Below are positions 1 to 12,380 of a DNA stretch of 64,000 nucleotides, piece after piece. The stretch is from Heterohyrax brucei. Its lineage: Eukaryota; Chordata; Mammalia; Hyracoidea; Procaviidae. A model generated the notes under the pieces. That model made no database searches. It was not told the DNA's origin and was given only the letters and a program-made list of their open reading frames with translations. The translations under genes were made by a program, and so were the position numbers. Location of the stretch: positions 148,227,701 to 148,291,700 of the forward strand of contig CM053140.1 of NCBI GenBank assembly GCA_028571685.1, written 5' to 3'. The number at the start of each line of letters is the position of its first letter. Positions within the stretch are counted from its first letter, which is position 1.

Positions 1-2412
1 AAATGAAAATTAAAGGATGGAGGAATATATATCAAACTAACAATGAATGAAGAAGAGAAGGTCTGGCAATTCTAATCTCAGATAAAAACAACTTTAATGT
101 AAAATCCACTGTCATGAATAAGGATGGTCACTACTGCTGAAAGGTTCAGTATATAAGCAAGACTTATCTGTATTAAATATTTATGTACCTAGTATTAAAG
201 CACCTAAATATGTTGAAGAAAAACTGACTACACTCAAAAAGGAGATAGACCATTCCACAATAATACGAGGTGACTTCAATACTCCACTCTCAATACTGGA
301 CAGATCATCTAGAAAGAAGCTCAATAAAGATACAGAAAACCTTGTTCCAACTAGACCTCATCAACATATACAGAACTTTCTATCCATCCACGGACAACTA
401 CATTTTCTTCAACAGTACACGTGGAAATTCTCAGAATAGACCATGTGTCAGAACATAAAGCAATTCTCAACAAAATCCATACCGTTGAATTAATGCAAAG
501 TGTCTGCTCAGATCATAAAGCTATAAAAGTCAAAATCAATAGCAGAAGAAACATGGATATAAAATGGAACTCCTAGAAACTGAACAATATCTTGCTCAAA
601 AAATCATGAGTTATAAAAGAAATCAAGGATGAAATAAAGAAATTCATGGACTCCAATGAGAATGAAAACACTTCCTACCAGAACCTATGGGATACAGCCA
701 ACGCAGTGCTCAGAGGTCAGTTTATCTCCATAAATGCACACATCTGGAAGGAAAAAAAAGGCAAATCAAAGAACTGATCCTACAACTTGAAGAAGTAGAG
801 AGAGAACAACAGAGGAACCCCTCGGGCACCAGCAGAAAAGAGAACATAAAGATCAGAGCAGAACTAAATGAATTAGAGAATAGAGGAACAATTGAAAAAA
901 TTGAGAAGACCAAAAGCTGGTTTTTTTGAAAAGATCACCAAAATTGACAAACCACTGGCTAAACTTACTGAAGAAAAACAGGAAAGGAAATAACCCAAAT
1001 GAGAAATGAGAGGGGAGTTGTCACCACAGATCCAACAGACATAAAAAATATTATAACAGAATACTATGAAAATGTCTATTTTACCCAAAGCAATCTACTT
1101 ATATAATGAAATTCCAATGCAAGTTCCAGTGTCATTTTTTAATGAGATGGAGAAACAAACTACCAATTTTGTTTTGAAAGGGAAGAAGCCCCAGATAAGT
1201 AAAGCACCACTGAAGAAGAACAACACACTGGGAGGCTTCTCATTACCTCACTTTAGAACCAATTACACTGCCACAGTAGTTGAAACTGCCTGGTACTGGT
1301 ACAAAAAGAGATAGATAGATCAATGGAACAGAATCAAGACCCCAGAGATGATACTATCTGACTATGAACCGTTGACATTTGACAAAGACCCTAAGACATT
1401 AAACTGGGGTAAAAACAATCTCTTCAACAAATGGTGCTGGCAAAATTGGAGACCCATCTGTGATAAATTGAAACAAGAGCCGTATCTTACACCTAGTACA
1501 AAGACGCACTCAAACTTGATAAAAGACCTAAATATCAAATCTAAAATGATAAAACTCTTCCAAGAAAAAGTAGGGACAACAATGGAAGCTTTAATACACA
1601 ATGTAGACAGACTTCAAAATCTGCCAAACAAACCACAATCAACAGAAAACAGATAAATGAAAAGTATTAAGAATCAAACACTTTTGCTCATCCAAAAACT
1701 TTGTTGTAAGAATGAAAAGGCTACCTACAGAAAGGGAAAAAATATTTAGTACCTATATGTCAGACTGATGCCTGATCTCCATAATCAATAAGGAACTATA
1801 AAATATTAATAATAAGAAGATAAATCATCCAATAAGCGATGGGCAAAGGAGATGTACAGACAGTGCTCTAAAGAGGAGATCCAGGCAGCCAAAAAACAGA
1901 TGCAGACATGGTCACGATCACTAGCTATTAAAGAAATTCAAATCAAATTGACAAAGAGATACCATTTCACCCCAAGAAGGTTGATCATGATCCAAAAAAT
2001 GCAAAACAACAAATGCTGGAGAGATTGTGGAGAAAGTGGAACTCTCCTACAGTATTGGTGGGATTGCAAAATGGTACAACCTCTTTGGAAAGCAGTCTGG
2101 TGCTTCCTTAAAAAAATGGATATAGATGTACCATTTGACCCAGTAATTCCGCTGCTTGGAATATATCCCACAGAATCCAAGCCACTGACACCAAACGACA
2201 CATACACACGAATGTTTATTGCAGCCCAGTCCACAATAGCTAAAAGATGGAACCAACCCAGATACCCAACAACAGAGGAATGGATAGGTAAACTACGGTA
2301 TATATACTCAATGGAACATCATGCAATGATAAAGGACAACGGTTATTTCAGGAAACATCTCACAACCTGGTTTCAGTTGGAGGACATTATGTTGAGTCCA
2401 AGTAGTCAGTGA
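1..2412 (+). pseudogene. L1 ORF2 (endonuclease / reverse transcriptase), broken, RT core deleted
   Basis: Positions 1-1060 translate in several frames to endonuclease and post-endonuclease segments, including a GDFNTPLS-like stretch at about 270-290 and the basic linker region up to the ITEYYE motif. At about 1065 the frame jumps to the KMSILPKA segment, which lies far downstream of the FADD box in intact ORF2, so the whole catalytic palm is absent. The C-terminal segment 1852-2412 is open for 186 codons and carries the conserved CWRDCGESGTLLQYWWDC and [12 protein letters not shown] motifs. The intact family ORF2 is about 1275 codons. No activity is possible. Confidence 0.92.
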
Positions 2413-3438
2413 CAAAAGGACAAATATTGTATGAGACCCCTACAATAAGAACTCAAAAACAGACTCATGCATATAAGAAAAGATGGCTGCAAGGGAGGGG
2501 AGGAGAGGGTGGGAGGGCGAGGGTTTAGGTTAGATAGTTGGTAGAAATTTGGTTGGGTGAAATTGGTGACAGCACGTAGTAGAAAGAAGAACAATATTAA
2601 GTAGACTTCAACACAACTTGAGTACCTCTTCCATCTTAACTCAATATTGCAAGGACAGAGTAGCTGGGGTGGGGGGGCAGGGACCATACTCTCAGGTGAA
2701 ATTGAGGTCAATTGGCACAACTAGAATTTTGCTAAGAGGGCTCTCTGCACCTCACATCAGTGAGTGATGTCTGGGGTCTTAAAAGCTGCCAAGCTGCCAT
2801 CTGAGGGTACAGTAAATAGTCCCAACTCAACAGGAGCAGATGACCACCACGGACCAAAATGACATAGGGGAAAGAGAACCCAGAGGACAGAGAGACCCAC
2901 ATTAGTGGGTGTCTACATCGACTTGTGACCAGAAGAACCGGATTTTGCTCAGCCACCACCAGTGATAGCCATAATGGAGCTCACAAAGTTGAGTCTCACT
3001 GGCAACACAAGAATAAAAAGGGGTGCATCCTGAGATCTCCATTAAAAGACCACAACTGATGGTCTAGTGGCTTCAGAGTTCCCCTGCAAGCATGGCCCCT
3101 GGTCCTGATGCTGCCACTGCCCATAAATCATAAGGAAGGTCCACTCTTTGGACAGGAATGGATTGGACTTGGCGACACAGAGTGACCATATTTTCAATGC
3201 ACTTTATAGTTCTATGCATCTATAGGATATCATCCTGCTGACCTCTCGCTGGAGGAAGGGGAGTGGGTGGAGAGGAGGGAAAAGAAGACTGCTGGGAGGA
3301 TGGGACATGTATGGAACAGAGAGGAAGAGTGTGCTGTTACCAGGCAGAGGGAGTAGTGGGAGCTGCATATAGGTAGGCACGCAAATTTATATTGGAATGT
3401 ACATTTTCATTCAGTCATAATTAAACATAATAATAGTA
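1..3438 (+). mobile_element. L1 LINE, 3' part, type-A 3' UTR, internally deleted
   Basis: The element enters from the left edge of the window inside the ORF2 endonuclease region and runs to its 3' end near 3438. ORF2 remains occupy 1-2412 and a long 3' UTR of about 1 kb occupies 2413-3438. The same 3' UTR recurs at 19.8-21.0, 36.4-36.8, 41.7-42.7, 51.9-53.2 and 58.9 kb, which defines a local family called type A here. A block of about 1.2 kb holding the reverse transcriptase core is missing at about 1067. Many stops and frameshifts show it is dead. The left end and any target duplication are outside the window. Confidence 0.93.
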
Positions 3439-3440
3439 AT

Positions 3441-4790
3441 AATTCTTGTCTACTACCTAATTAGTGAATACTCTTTTCCCTCTCTCCCCAACCTCCTAAC
3501 CATCAAACACTTTTTTCTTTTGTGACTGAAAATTTTCTTGAGTCCTTATAATAGTTGTCTCATACAGTATCTGTGCTTTTGCAACTGACTAACTTCATTC
3601 AGCATAAGGCCTTCCAGATTCCTCCATCTTAGGAGATATTTTCAAATTCGTTGTTGTTCTTTGTCATCACATAATATTCTGTTGTGTGAATACACTATGT
3701 TTATCCATTCTTCCCTTGATAGACACCTAGATTGATTCCATCTTTTTGGTATTATGGACAGTGCTGCAATGAATGTTAATGTGCATGGATCTATTTGTGT
3801 GGCAGCTATTATTTTTCGAGAATATACTAAAAGGACTGGGATTGTTGGATTATATGACATTTCTCTTGCTACCTTTTAAAGAAAGCCCCAAATTGATTTC
3901 TCAAGTGGTTTTACCGTTTTACATTCCCACCAGCAGTGCAATACAGTTCCAGTCTCTTCACACTCTCTCCGTAATTTATTATTTTGTTTTTCAGGTTGAT
4001 GCCAGTCTGGTCGGGATGTGATGATATCTCACTGTATTTTTGATTTAGATTTTTCTAGTGAATATCTGATAGTGTCCTGAATATCTTCTTTGTTGAAGTG
4101 CCTGTTGTTTGAGTTATTTGACCTTTTCTTGTTTGAGGTTTTGTGGTACTTTGTAGATATGGAAATTAGATACTGATCAAATTTGGGTAGCCCAAAATTC
4201 TTTCTCAGTCTGTAGATAGTCTTTTTAATTTTTTGGTAAAGTCTCTGGATAAGCATAAGTGTTTGATTTTTAGGAGTTCCCAGTTACCTACTTTCTCTTC
4301 TGGTGTTTGTGCATCATTAGTAATATTTTGTAATTTGTTCATACTGTATATTAGAGCTCCTAGCATAGCCCCTATTTTTAATCCATGATCTCTATTGTTT
4401 TAAATTTTGTATTTAGGTTTATGATCCATTTTGAGTTAGTGTTTGTGCATTGTGTGAGATACGTGTTTTGTTTCATTTACTTGCAGATGGATATCCAGTT
4501 ATGCCAACACCATTTGTTAAAGATACTGTCATTCTCCAAGTTTACAGACTTTGAACCTTTGCTAAATACCAGCTGCTAATAGGTGGATGATGTTATATCG
4601 ATTCTCAATTCTTGTCCATTGATCTATGTATCTGTTTTTGTACCAGTACCAGGCTGTTACAACTACTGTAGCAGTGAAATAGTATCTAAAGTCAGGTAGT
4701 GTGAGACCTGAGCCTTGTCTCCTTAAATTTTCTTTTTTGATACAAAGTGTTTTCATTGTTAGAATCTATGCTTACTAGTTTGTTCTAATA
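3441..4790 (-). mobile_element. Old L1 LINE fragment, ORF2 C-terminus and part of 3' UTR
   Basis: On the minus strand this reads as ORF2 C-terminal sequence. The conserved TAWYWYKN stretch is at about 4640-4670 and a cysteine-region remnant lies further down. The piece 3441-3560 matches the type-B 3' UTR of the L1 at 60.4-62.3 kb. It is more decayed than the plus-strand L1 that abuts it, so that L1 probably inserted into or beside this one. Its own 3' end is not seen and would lie left of the window if it was split by the insertion. Confidence 0.82.
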
Positions 4791-5309
4791 CGAATTTTGA
4801 GAAATATGATCTGGAAACACAATTTTGCAATGAGGGAATTGGCATTGTGGTGCCACCCAGCTTTGGTATGGCAACATGTCAATGGAATGAAGTAGGTAAT
4901 TTTTTTGCAGGCACTTTTCCATGAAGTTACATGGGGGAACTTCTGGTTTTTGTAATACAAATCAGGAAAAATAAAACAAACCTATTGTGACCCCTTAAAT
5001 ATCACACAAGAAAACAATAATTATGTTTGCAAGCCTTATTTTTGAGAAAAAAGCTCACAAAATTAACATTCATGAAACATTACCTGATAGAATGTTCAGC
5101 CTACATAACAACGAGGCTCCAAGTTGGTCTACTTACATCACCTTATTTAAAAAGGGATCTACCTGAAGGACAAATGCATCGGAACTGTAATAACAGTTTC
5201 ACTGAGGTCCCAAGGTGAGAAAAGTTCTTGGCAAACCATCATACCAATGGTAAGGAAAGAGTTAAAAGTAAATATGAAAAGGCTATTAATAAATCTAAAT
5301 AATATGTAA
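4791..5309. other. Unrecognised AT-rich sequence between L1 pieces
   Basis: About 520 bp separate two minus-strand L1 pieces that come from different parts of ORF2. Short open frames exist on both strands (63 and 61 codons), but I recognise no domain, repeat family or splice-like structure. It may be sequence that replaced the middle of one old L1, or unrelated flanking DNA. Confidence 0.4.
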
Positions 5310-6860
5310 ATTTTATATGAGTGAAGTTGTTATGTTGATTAGTTCTGATGGAAACCTGTGGGATCCGTAGTCATGCATAAACATAGTTTCGGTTTTTTTT
5401 TTCCTCTTAATTACACTTGGGGTTTTATCAATTTTGTTGATCTGTTCAAAGAACAAACTTTTGGCTATTTTAATATTTTCTATTGTTTTCTGGTTCACTG
5501 TTTTCTGCTTACTCTAGATTATCTTACACTTTTTTCCAGCTTTTTTAAGGTGACACTTTAGGTCGTTAATTTTATACTTATTTTCCTTTCTAAAATAAAC
5601 ATTTAAAAGGATATATTTCTTTGCAAATACTGCCTCATCGTAAAATCTATTACCATCAAGTTGATTCCAACTCATAGTGACCCTACTGGGCAAAGTAAAA
5701 CTGCCACATAGAGTTTTCAAGGAGTGCCTGTTGGTTTTGAGTTCTCAACAACTTTACCATCAGAGTTTCCTCAATACTGTTTTAGCTATATTTAAAGACT
5801 CAAATATTAGTATTTTTAAATTTTTGACATGTTCTTTGACCCACTGCATTTTTTAAAAAAACTGTTTCTTGTTTCTATATTATTGGGATTTCCCAGGTAT
5901 ATTTATTTCTAGTTTAATTTTGTCATGCTGGAGAGCACACTGTGGCCAAGAGCACACTGTACATGACTTCAAATTGTTTTTAAACTTGTTCTTAGCCTCA
6001 GAATATGTTCCATCTGGTTGAATGCAGTGTATATTTAAAAAGAAATTGTATTCTGCTGTTTGTTTAGTGCAATGTTTTATAAATGTCAATTTGATTAAAG
6101 TGGTTGGTAGTGCTGTTGAAAACTTTTATGTCTGTTATTTTTGTATTAGTTATATCAGATACTGAAGAGAAATTTTAAAATTTCCAAATGCATGTGTTTA
6201 TCTATACTTCTTTTCAATTCTATAAATTTTTAAGTGTATTTTGAAGCTCTTTTATTAGATTTTGTTTATATTTATGATTCTTATGATTACCATATGTATT
6301 AACTCTTGTTTGCATAGAATATGCCAATATAAGTCTGTCTTGTCTTGAAGTTTACTTTACCTGATAGTAATATAGCTACTTCTGCCTTCTCATACCTACT
6401 CTTGGCACTGTATATCTTCATATTTAAAACATGTATAGTTACGTCTTGCATTTTAAAATTCATGTTGACAACTATTGCCTTTTAATTGGAGTGTTTGATC
6501 CACTTATTTTTAATGTAATTATTGATATACTCAACTTGGATTTAAGTCTATCATTTTAGTTTTAGTTTTCTGTTTGTTCCATGTATGTTTCTTCCTTTGT
6601 TTTTACTTTTATATCTTTTGTTTCTTGGTTAGACGAATAGATACTATTTAAAATCACTTCTACGTTCTCTACTGAATTTTTACTATATATTTTTAACATA
6701 TTTTTTTCACTTGGTTTTAGGGCTTGCACTAGGTATTACAATATACGTATTTAATTTTTTCACAGTCTACCTGGAGTTTGTATTGTTTTATTTAGTGTAA
6801 AATATAAGAGACTTGCAATCCTATAGGCCTTCTGGTCTCTGGTTTACTATTTCCTGGATT
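5310..6860 (-). mobile_element. Old L1 LINE, ORF2 5' half and inter-ORF region, SINE-interrupted
   Basis: The minus strand encodes a decayed ORF2 segment with the FFEQINKIDK-type motif near 5430-5490. It then continues through endonuclease-region sequence, recognisable near 6330-6400, to the segment that precedes ORF2 near 6480-6530. An AfroSINE at 5648-5771 splits it. The far end is uncertain because similarity fades after about 6850. It could be the 5' half of the same element as the piece at 3.4-4.8 kb with its middle lost. Confidence 0.72.
5648..5771 (-). mobile_element. AfroSINE, 5'-truncated copy inside L1
   Basis: Minus-strand copy. Reading the plus strand, it starts with the 3' tail of the SINE (the ATCAAGTTGATTCCAACTCA segment) and ends in the family's CAGAGTTTCCTC-like head. 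The central tRNA-unrelated part (AACTGCCACATAGAGTTTTC) is clear. It interrupts an old L1, so it is younger than that L1. Confidence 0.88.
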
Positions 6861-7000
6861 TGCCTTCTTTACTTTCCAGCTTCTGTATTTGTCTTAACCT
6901 CTTTTCTTTAGTTCTGCAGTTTGGTAAGACTGTGTGTTTCTAATCAAGTTTTAGCCATGTAGATGGAGTAGAATGAACTTTACCTTTAGGTAAAGAGCAA

Positions 7001-7025
7001 AATATATATATATATATATATATAT
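7001..7025. repeat. (AT)n microsatellite
   Basis: About twelve AT units in an AT-rich stretch near the end of old L1-related sequence. Confidence 0.95.
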
Positions 7026-8897
7026 GTAACTCAGTTCTACTTCCAAATGTTGACTCAATTTCCGCTCTTTTTTTTTTTGTTACTCTTCAGTGACTTCAGG
7101 TATTTTTTTATATTATTATCAAAGTTTATATCATTTTATATGAAAAAATTGATTCAGTTAGAGCTATCCCAACATTGTCAAAAGTCCCTTCAACTCTTTT
7201 TATTTTAAGTATGCTTTGAAACCTTCTTTTTAATGCAGTCTTTGCATTTGTAAACATCTCATTTATTATTTGTGCCTGGAAACACCAAATATCATGTGAG
7301 TAAACTGAACTAGCCAAATTGTTTACTAGTAATCAGAAATACTGGTGACTGAGTCAGAAAAATCTGTACATTTTCTTAAAAAACAAGACAGAATCTATCA
7401 TCCTCTTGGAACTACTGAATCCTAATCTTTGTAATTACTTCTATGAATCTGTATTAAAAATATGACACTTCACGGTGAGTCTAATTCCACATTTAAGAGC
7501 AATATTCAACGTCTAAAATAAATAGAAATTATTTCCTCTGCTCATTTAAAACATAAACCCTAAAACTTTAATTCTACAGAGGAAAGTCAAAATAGAAAAC
7601 AGAAAACTTTAATATTATCCTGAGTGAGAAAACTACATGATTTACTACTTAGAATAATTTGTGTTGTATCTTCAAACTGTCTTTAAGTTAGGGAGTAAGA
7701 ATGACTCAAAGTCAGAAGCAGAGTTCTTTAGAGTTTTATAAGCTCAACAGGATTTTGGATTATTTAACCATAATAGTGAATTGTTCAGTTCTTAATTTTG
7801 CACTTTACTCATTACATATTTATTAGTGATATAAAATAAAAATTAGTGATATAAAATATAACTTTTCTAAATTGTAGAATATTGCATGTGATGAAAACGC
7901 AGAAGTTTGAAAACAGTTTCTGTGAATTTAGCTTGAAATTTTTCACCTGAGAAACTTTTTTCTTAGTTTTCTCACATGTAAAAAATTGAGAACTATATCA
8001 TAATCAGTCCATTTTGAAAACATGAGACATTCTGAAAGTTAGAATTAATAATCTGTCCTAAACACACACACAATAAACTCACAATTGCATCCTTTATGAA
8101 TGTAGTCTATTAGAAACTATCGAGTGGCCAATTTCTTTCTATTACTTTCTACGTGAATTTATGTGAGTTTACCAACTATGTGAGTTTACTGATTAAAATA
8201 AGTTAATATAGAGCTAGTTTTAGGCCATTTTGCTGTTGGGCATTACTTTCATGGTGTTATTGCAATGCAATAATTGAAAACATCAAACTTGAACATAGGA
8301 AAATCAGGAAGAATAGGTGACAGGGAATGTGGAACAAGAGTGAAAGTTGTACATAGTTTCTTTCTTTTTTTTTTTTAGAAAATAATATCCAAAGCAAAGG
8401 AAAAATTCTTATCTTTCTTCTAATCACTGTGGTATTCACTTCTAAGTGAACTCCCTACTGGAAGTGAGACTAAGACAAAAGCAGATAAAAAGACGATGTG
8501 GTTTAGTGGCATAGCTCACGAATTGGACAGAAATCCCAGGGCATAAAATTTAATAGGGTCTCCTCACACAACGTGTAAAGAAAAAGCCTAGGGGTGTATA
8601 AAACAATAATTAGTCTCCAGAAAAGGCCATGGAGTGGAAGACACTCCTTGAGGCAGTTGTCCCACAGCTTCTCAGCTCCTACTCCAACTGCATTGCTACA
8701 GGAGACTCAAAAGCAGTCATCCCCCCATTTTTTTAGTCTGCAAATCATTTTAAAAATCCAAAGTGGGAGATATATGATAGGGAAATATGGTTAGAGCTTG
8801 GAGCCAGCCATGATTTCAGTGCTTGACATAGGCACAATGTAAAGTAACTAAAAAATACATAGCACCTTGTAGATTTGTAGATTCATATTGTCCTCAT

Positions 8898-8925
8898 TTT
8901 TTTCTTTCTTTCTTTCTTTCTTTTT
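8898..8925. repeat. (TTTC)n microsatellite
   Basis: Five to six TTTC units flanked by T-rich sequence. Confidence 0.95.
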
Positions 8926-9693
8926 ATTATTTACATCTCTGTTTGCTTGTTTTTTTCAGTAGTTTGTCATGATGAGGGCCAGTATCTGGTCTTTAGAACA
9001 GTTTAACTTTATTATTTAGATTCACAAATTGGGGAACAGAGGCCATTGACAATAGTTAAGGCCAAAATAAAAGTCTTCTGAAATTTACGACTTATGCCAA
9101 AGCATTTTGTTCCTTATCCTTTTTTTTTTTTTTTGGCTCAATTATAAACTGAACTATTCAAGTGCAGGTTGCAAACTTCTGGAGAGCTCTATCTGCCTAA
9201 AATAACCTCATAAATTCCAAGAACCCAAAGATGTTGCTTGAAAAGTACTGCTCTAATAAGTGTGACTTTGCAAGTTAACAGCAGAGTGTAGGAATTGGAT
9301 TTTCCATTTCCTAAAGGCAGAACTGGTTTTATATATAGACAGAGTAAGCACCTGCTTCTGTGTTGGGATTTGCGTGGTACTAAAACTCTTTTCCTATCTC
9401 TGAAGTTGAAGAACATATTTCATCTATTTGGATATTCACAATTACAGATGGAAAGAACTTTAGATACTTGTAATCTAACTCTGAAGTTTTAGAATGTGGA
9501 ATCAAGAGCTACAGGGTTCAAGTGGCTTGTCCATTTTTTTTCCCTTCAGTATATTACAGATTTACATGAAATACATATATGAAGGATTCTATAAAATCTG
9601 GGGTAACAAAAGAAAAACAGAAATAATGTTAACATGCATGTAAATGTTACCTATGTGACTCCAAACGTGAGTTTCTATAATGACTTATGCAAA

Positions 9694-9890
9694 AGGGAGC
9701 CCTTATGGCACAGTAGTTAAGCACCAGTATGCTAACTGAAAAGTCAGTGGTTTAAACTTACCAGTGAAAGATGTAGCAATCTGGTTCTTCGGAGTCTACA
9801 GCCTTGGAAACCCTATTGGGCAGTTCTACCATGTCACATGAAGCAACTATGAGTCAGGATCTACTGGAGGGCAACACGCAGTGGCTACGT
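9694..9890 (+). mobile_element. AfroSINE, near full length, tRNA-like head
   Basis: The copy reads in the transcribed direction. The head GGGAGCCCTTATGGCACAG includes an A-box-like TGGCACAGTAG at 9706-9716, and a decayed B box GGTTTAAACTT lies at 9749-9759, together the internal RNA polymerase III promoter layout of tRNA-derived SINEs. The body contains CCTATTGGGCAGTTCTACC and the AACTATGAGTCAGGATC tail that the family shares with the local RTE LINE. It is non-coding and presumably inert. It is a good in-window reference for the other copies. Confidence 0.93.
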
Positions 9891-10984
9891 AAAATATGAA
9901 ATTGAGTCACACGATTTACAGCAGTCAAAAAAAAATCACTTATTTTGAAAAAGTACAATTAGCGGTCAATTTTAATATTCTGATCAGAAAGAAATATCTC
10001 CTTAGTGGGTAACTTCATTAGAAGGCTCATTTGTGATATAATGAACAAATTTCCTTTAAAGAGCTCTGAAAACGTATATAATTATGAATTTCAGAGACCT
10101 GTTTCTTATAACTGCCTTCTATATGGACTGATGGTGATACAACAAAGTACAATTAAATGGAAGTGATTCTGTTGGTGAAGAGGAAGATGGCATTCTGTTA
10201 CCAACTGATCTATCATGATTTGTGAAACACAGTAAGATATATTCTTGCCAAGCTAAACCAAGTGCCTTCGAGTCGGCTTAGAAGAGTTTAAAATACTTTT
10301 TGCTAGAATCAATAAAGCATTAGCAGTAGCTGGCATGTTTGACAAGCTGTGACCTTTTCTTTAATGATGTAAGTCAAACACTTTATTGAAAATGACCAAT
10401 TCCAAAATCTATTTTAGCAATCATATGCATTGTGTACAAAAGAGAATAGGAAGGCAACTACAAAAGCATAAAGCTCAAGAGAAAGTGAAAATAGAACATT
10501 TTAATAGTTAAAAATCTAGAGATTAGGTTTTTATGATAAAACCAGTGAAGAATTAGACATTGAGAATCCAGTATGTTTACCACATATGTTTTCAGAGTTT
10601 TACATTTTCATCTAATATCATAGAAGTGAAGTAGATGAAACCTTCCAGTGAATTTCATTATTGAGGAGTCTGAAAGCAATCTCTTAAAGAGATTACCCTT
10701 CACTCAGCTCACACTGAGATCCCTAAGTGCAATTTTTCTTCACTTAGCAATATGAAACAAAACAAAACAAATTCACAGAACTACCTTCTTCTATCACTTC
10801 TGTTACATCCACAATTATGTAGGTTTTTCTTTTTTTCTTGCTAAAAGCCAAGTCATTCTTTTTTTTTTTTTTCCTTTCCAGAAGTAGCTCAATGACACCT
10901 CAGTATTTTATGGCCTACAGTAGATGCTAATGTTATGTGATGCAGTTTCTCTAATACTCCTTACATAATCTGTCAAAAAGTCAT
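9891..10984. other. AT-rich DNA with one SINE tail fragment
   Basis: No coding signal. The only recognisable item is a 30-bp AfroSINE 3' tail at 10247-10276. A T-run lies near 10860. Confidence 0.5.
10247..10276 (-). mobile_element. AfroSINE 3'-end micro-fragment
   Basis: Only the terminal tail of the family is present (GCCAAGCTAAACCAAGTGCC followed by TTCGAGTCGG); the body and tRNA-like head are absent. Similar tails are at 48571-48610, 52928-52941, 57298-57337 and 59119-59132, all on the minus strand. Confidence 0.7.
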
Positions 10985-12285
10985 TGGTCTTGCCTCAAAT
11001 GACTTCCCAAATCTGATTATTTCCCAACATCTTTACTGCACTAGTGAAATCAACATCATCTCTCATTTTTACTGCTGCAAAAATGAACTCAGTGATCTTT
11101 CAACTGCAATTCTTATCCCTATTTCCCAAACACCAACATCATTTTCCAAGTCTCTATAAAAGATGGTGAAGGAGAAGACACATTTCCTTAAAAGCAATCA
11201 GCCTACAATTTCCAAGATCCCATTGCAACTTTAGGATATGGGCAACTCAAAAAGTAGTTATTCACAATGTTTTTGTTTTTCATTTTAATGTCTTTTAGGT
11301 GAAAGTTTACAGATCAAGTTAGTTTCTCACCAAAAATTTATGGACAAATTTTTTTGCGACATTGGTTGCAATGCCTGCAACAACTCTCCCCCTTTCCCTT
11401 TCCACCCTGGGTTTCCTGTGTCTATTCATCAAGGTTTTCTGTCCCTTGCTGACTTCTTGTCTTTGTTTTCAGGCAGTTGTTACCCATTTGATTGTGTATA
11501 TTTGATTGAACTAGAAGTTTATTTTTCACATGTATTATTGTTTTACGGAACTGTCTAATCTTTCACTGAAAAGTGAACTACCAGGTTAGCAGGATATCAA
11601 AGGGCCATAGTCTTGGAGATTCCTTCAGTCTTTGTCAGACCAGTAAATCTGTGTGTGAACTTGAATTTTGTTCTACATTTTTCTCCGACTCCGTCCAGGA
11701 CCCTCTATTGTGATCCCTGTCAGAACAGTCAGTGGTCATAGCGGGATGCAATGTGGTTCTTCCAGGTTCAGGGTGGTGGAGGTTGTGGCTAATGTTGTTC
11801 CTAACATTTTTAAGTCTGCAAAGTTCTTAAAATGTAAATCAAATTATATTATTTCATTTTTTTAAAACCATCCTAAGATTTCCTACTGTCAGCAGAATAT
11901 GATCTAAATTTTTTACTATGTCCCTCAAACTATACATGACGAAAGCATTTCCTATGGCTTTTTCCTTCTGTCATTCTGTACCAGCTTTACTGTCCTTCTT
12001 ACTATCCCCAGACAGGACAAGCATAAATATTTCTCAGAGGCTTTGAACTTGAGGATCTCTATGCTTGGAACTCTCATCTCTGATGCATCAGATTCTTTTT
12101 CACCAATTAGATCCAAATCTAATTCTTCTTGGAGAGATCTCTTTGATAACCCTGCTTAAAGTACAAGCAGCTTTCAAAATTTTCTTATGTCTCTATTTTA
12201 TTTTCTTCTAAAATTTTATCATTTCTATGTATATATGATGACTGTCTGCCTTCTCCTACTAGAATATAAAGTTAAGGAAAGCCAA
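10985..12285 (+). mobile_element. Ancient L2 LINE 3' region, split by an L1 3' UTR
   Basis: Two pieces, 10985-11260 and 11806-12285, read as consecutive parts of an L2 3' region. The first holds the ATCATCTCTC...CTGCTGCAA segment. The second resumes with AAAATGTAAATCA and runs to the CTAGAATATAAAG terminal segment. The intervening 11262-11805 is a minus-strand L1 3' UTR. Divergence is high, as expected for a family that predates placental radiation. Confidence 0.65.
11262..11805 (-). mobile_element. L1 3' UTR (type B), severely 5'-truncated
   Basis: The segment begins with TCTTTTAGGTGAAAGTTTAC and matches the 3' end of the L1 at 60385-62290 over about 500 bp, including the CTCCCCCTTTCC block and the GTCAGAACAGTCAGTGG block. 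No ORF2 sequence is present, so only the terminal part of an L1 was copied in. It is nested in an L2. Confidence 0.75.
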
Positions 12286-12298
12286 AGCCAAGCACAGT

Positions 12299-12380
12299 TA
12301 CCCATGGGACAACAGCTCTGCTCTCTTCTACAGGGTGGCTGTGAGTTGGAAATCACTCAACTGCAACAGGTTTGGTTTTT
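12299..12380 (+). mobile_element. AfroSINE 3' fragment
   Basis: Plus-strand tail half of the family: CCATGGGACAACAGCTCTGC, then GGCTGTGAGTTGGAAATCAC and the CAACAGGTTTGG end. The tRNA-like head is missing. It lies just after the 3' end of the L2. Confidence 0.75.

Larger units (their letters stand above)
6861..9693. other. AT-rich DNA, no gene or clear repeat family
   Basis: About 2.8 kb with no frame longer than 75 codons and no host-gene signature. It holds an (AT)n run at 7001-7025, an imperfect 21-bp duplication at 7822-7862, a duplicated TATGTGAGTTTA at about 8158-8192, a (TTTC)n run at 8898-8925 and T-runs near 8369 and 9121. Short patches near 9020-9060 look vaguely MIR-like, but not enough to call. 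Confidence 0.5.

Noticed and set aside
9706-9759. tRNA gene
   Set aside because: The A- and B-box-like motifs belong to a tRNA-derived SINE; the cloverleaf is not preserved and the sequence recurs in many copies.
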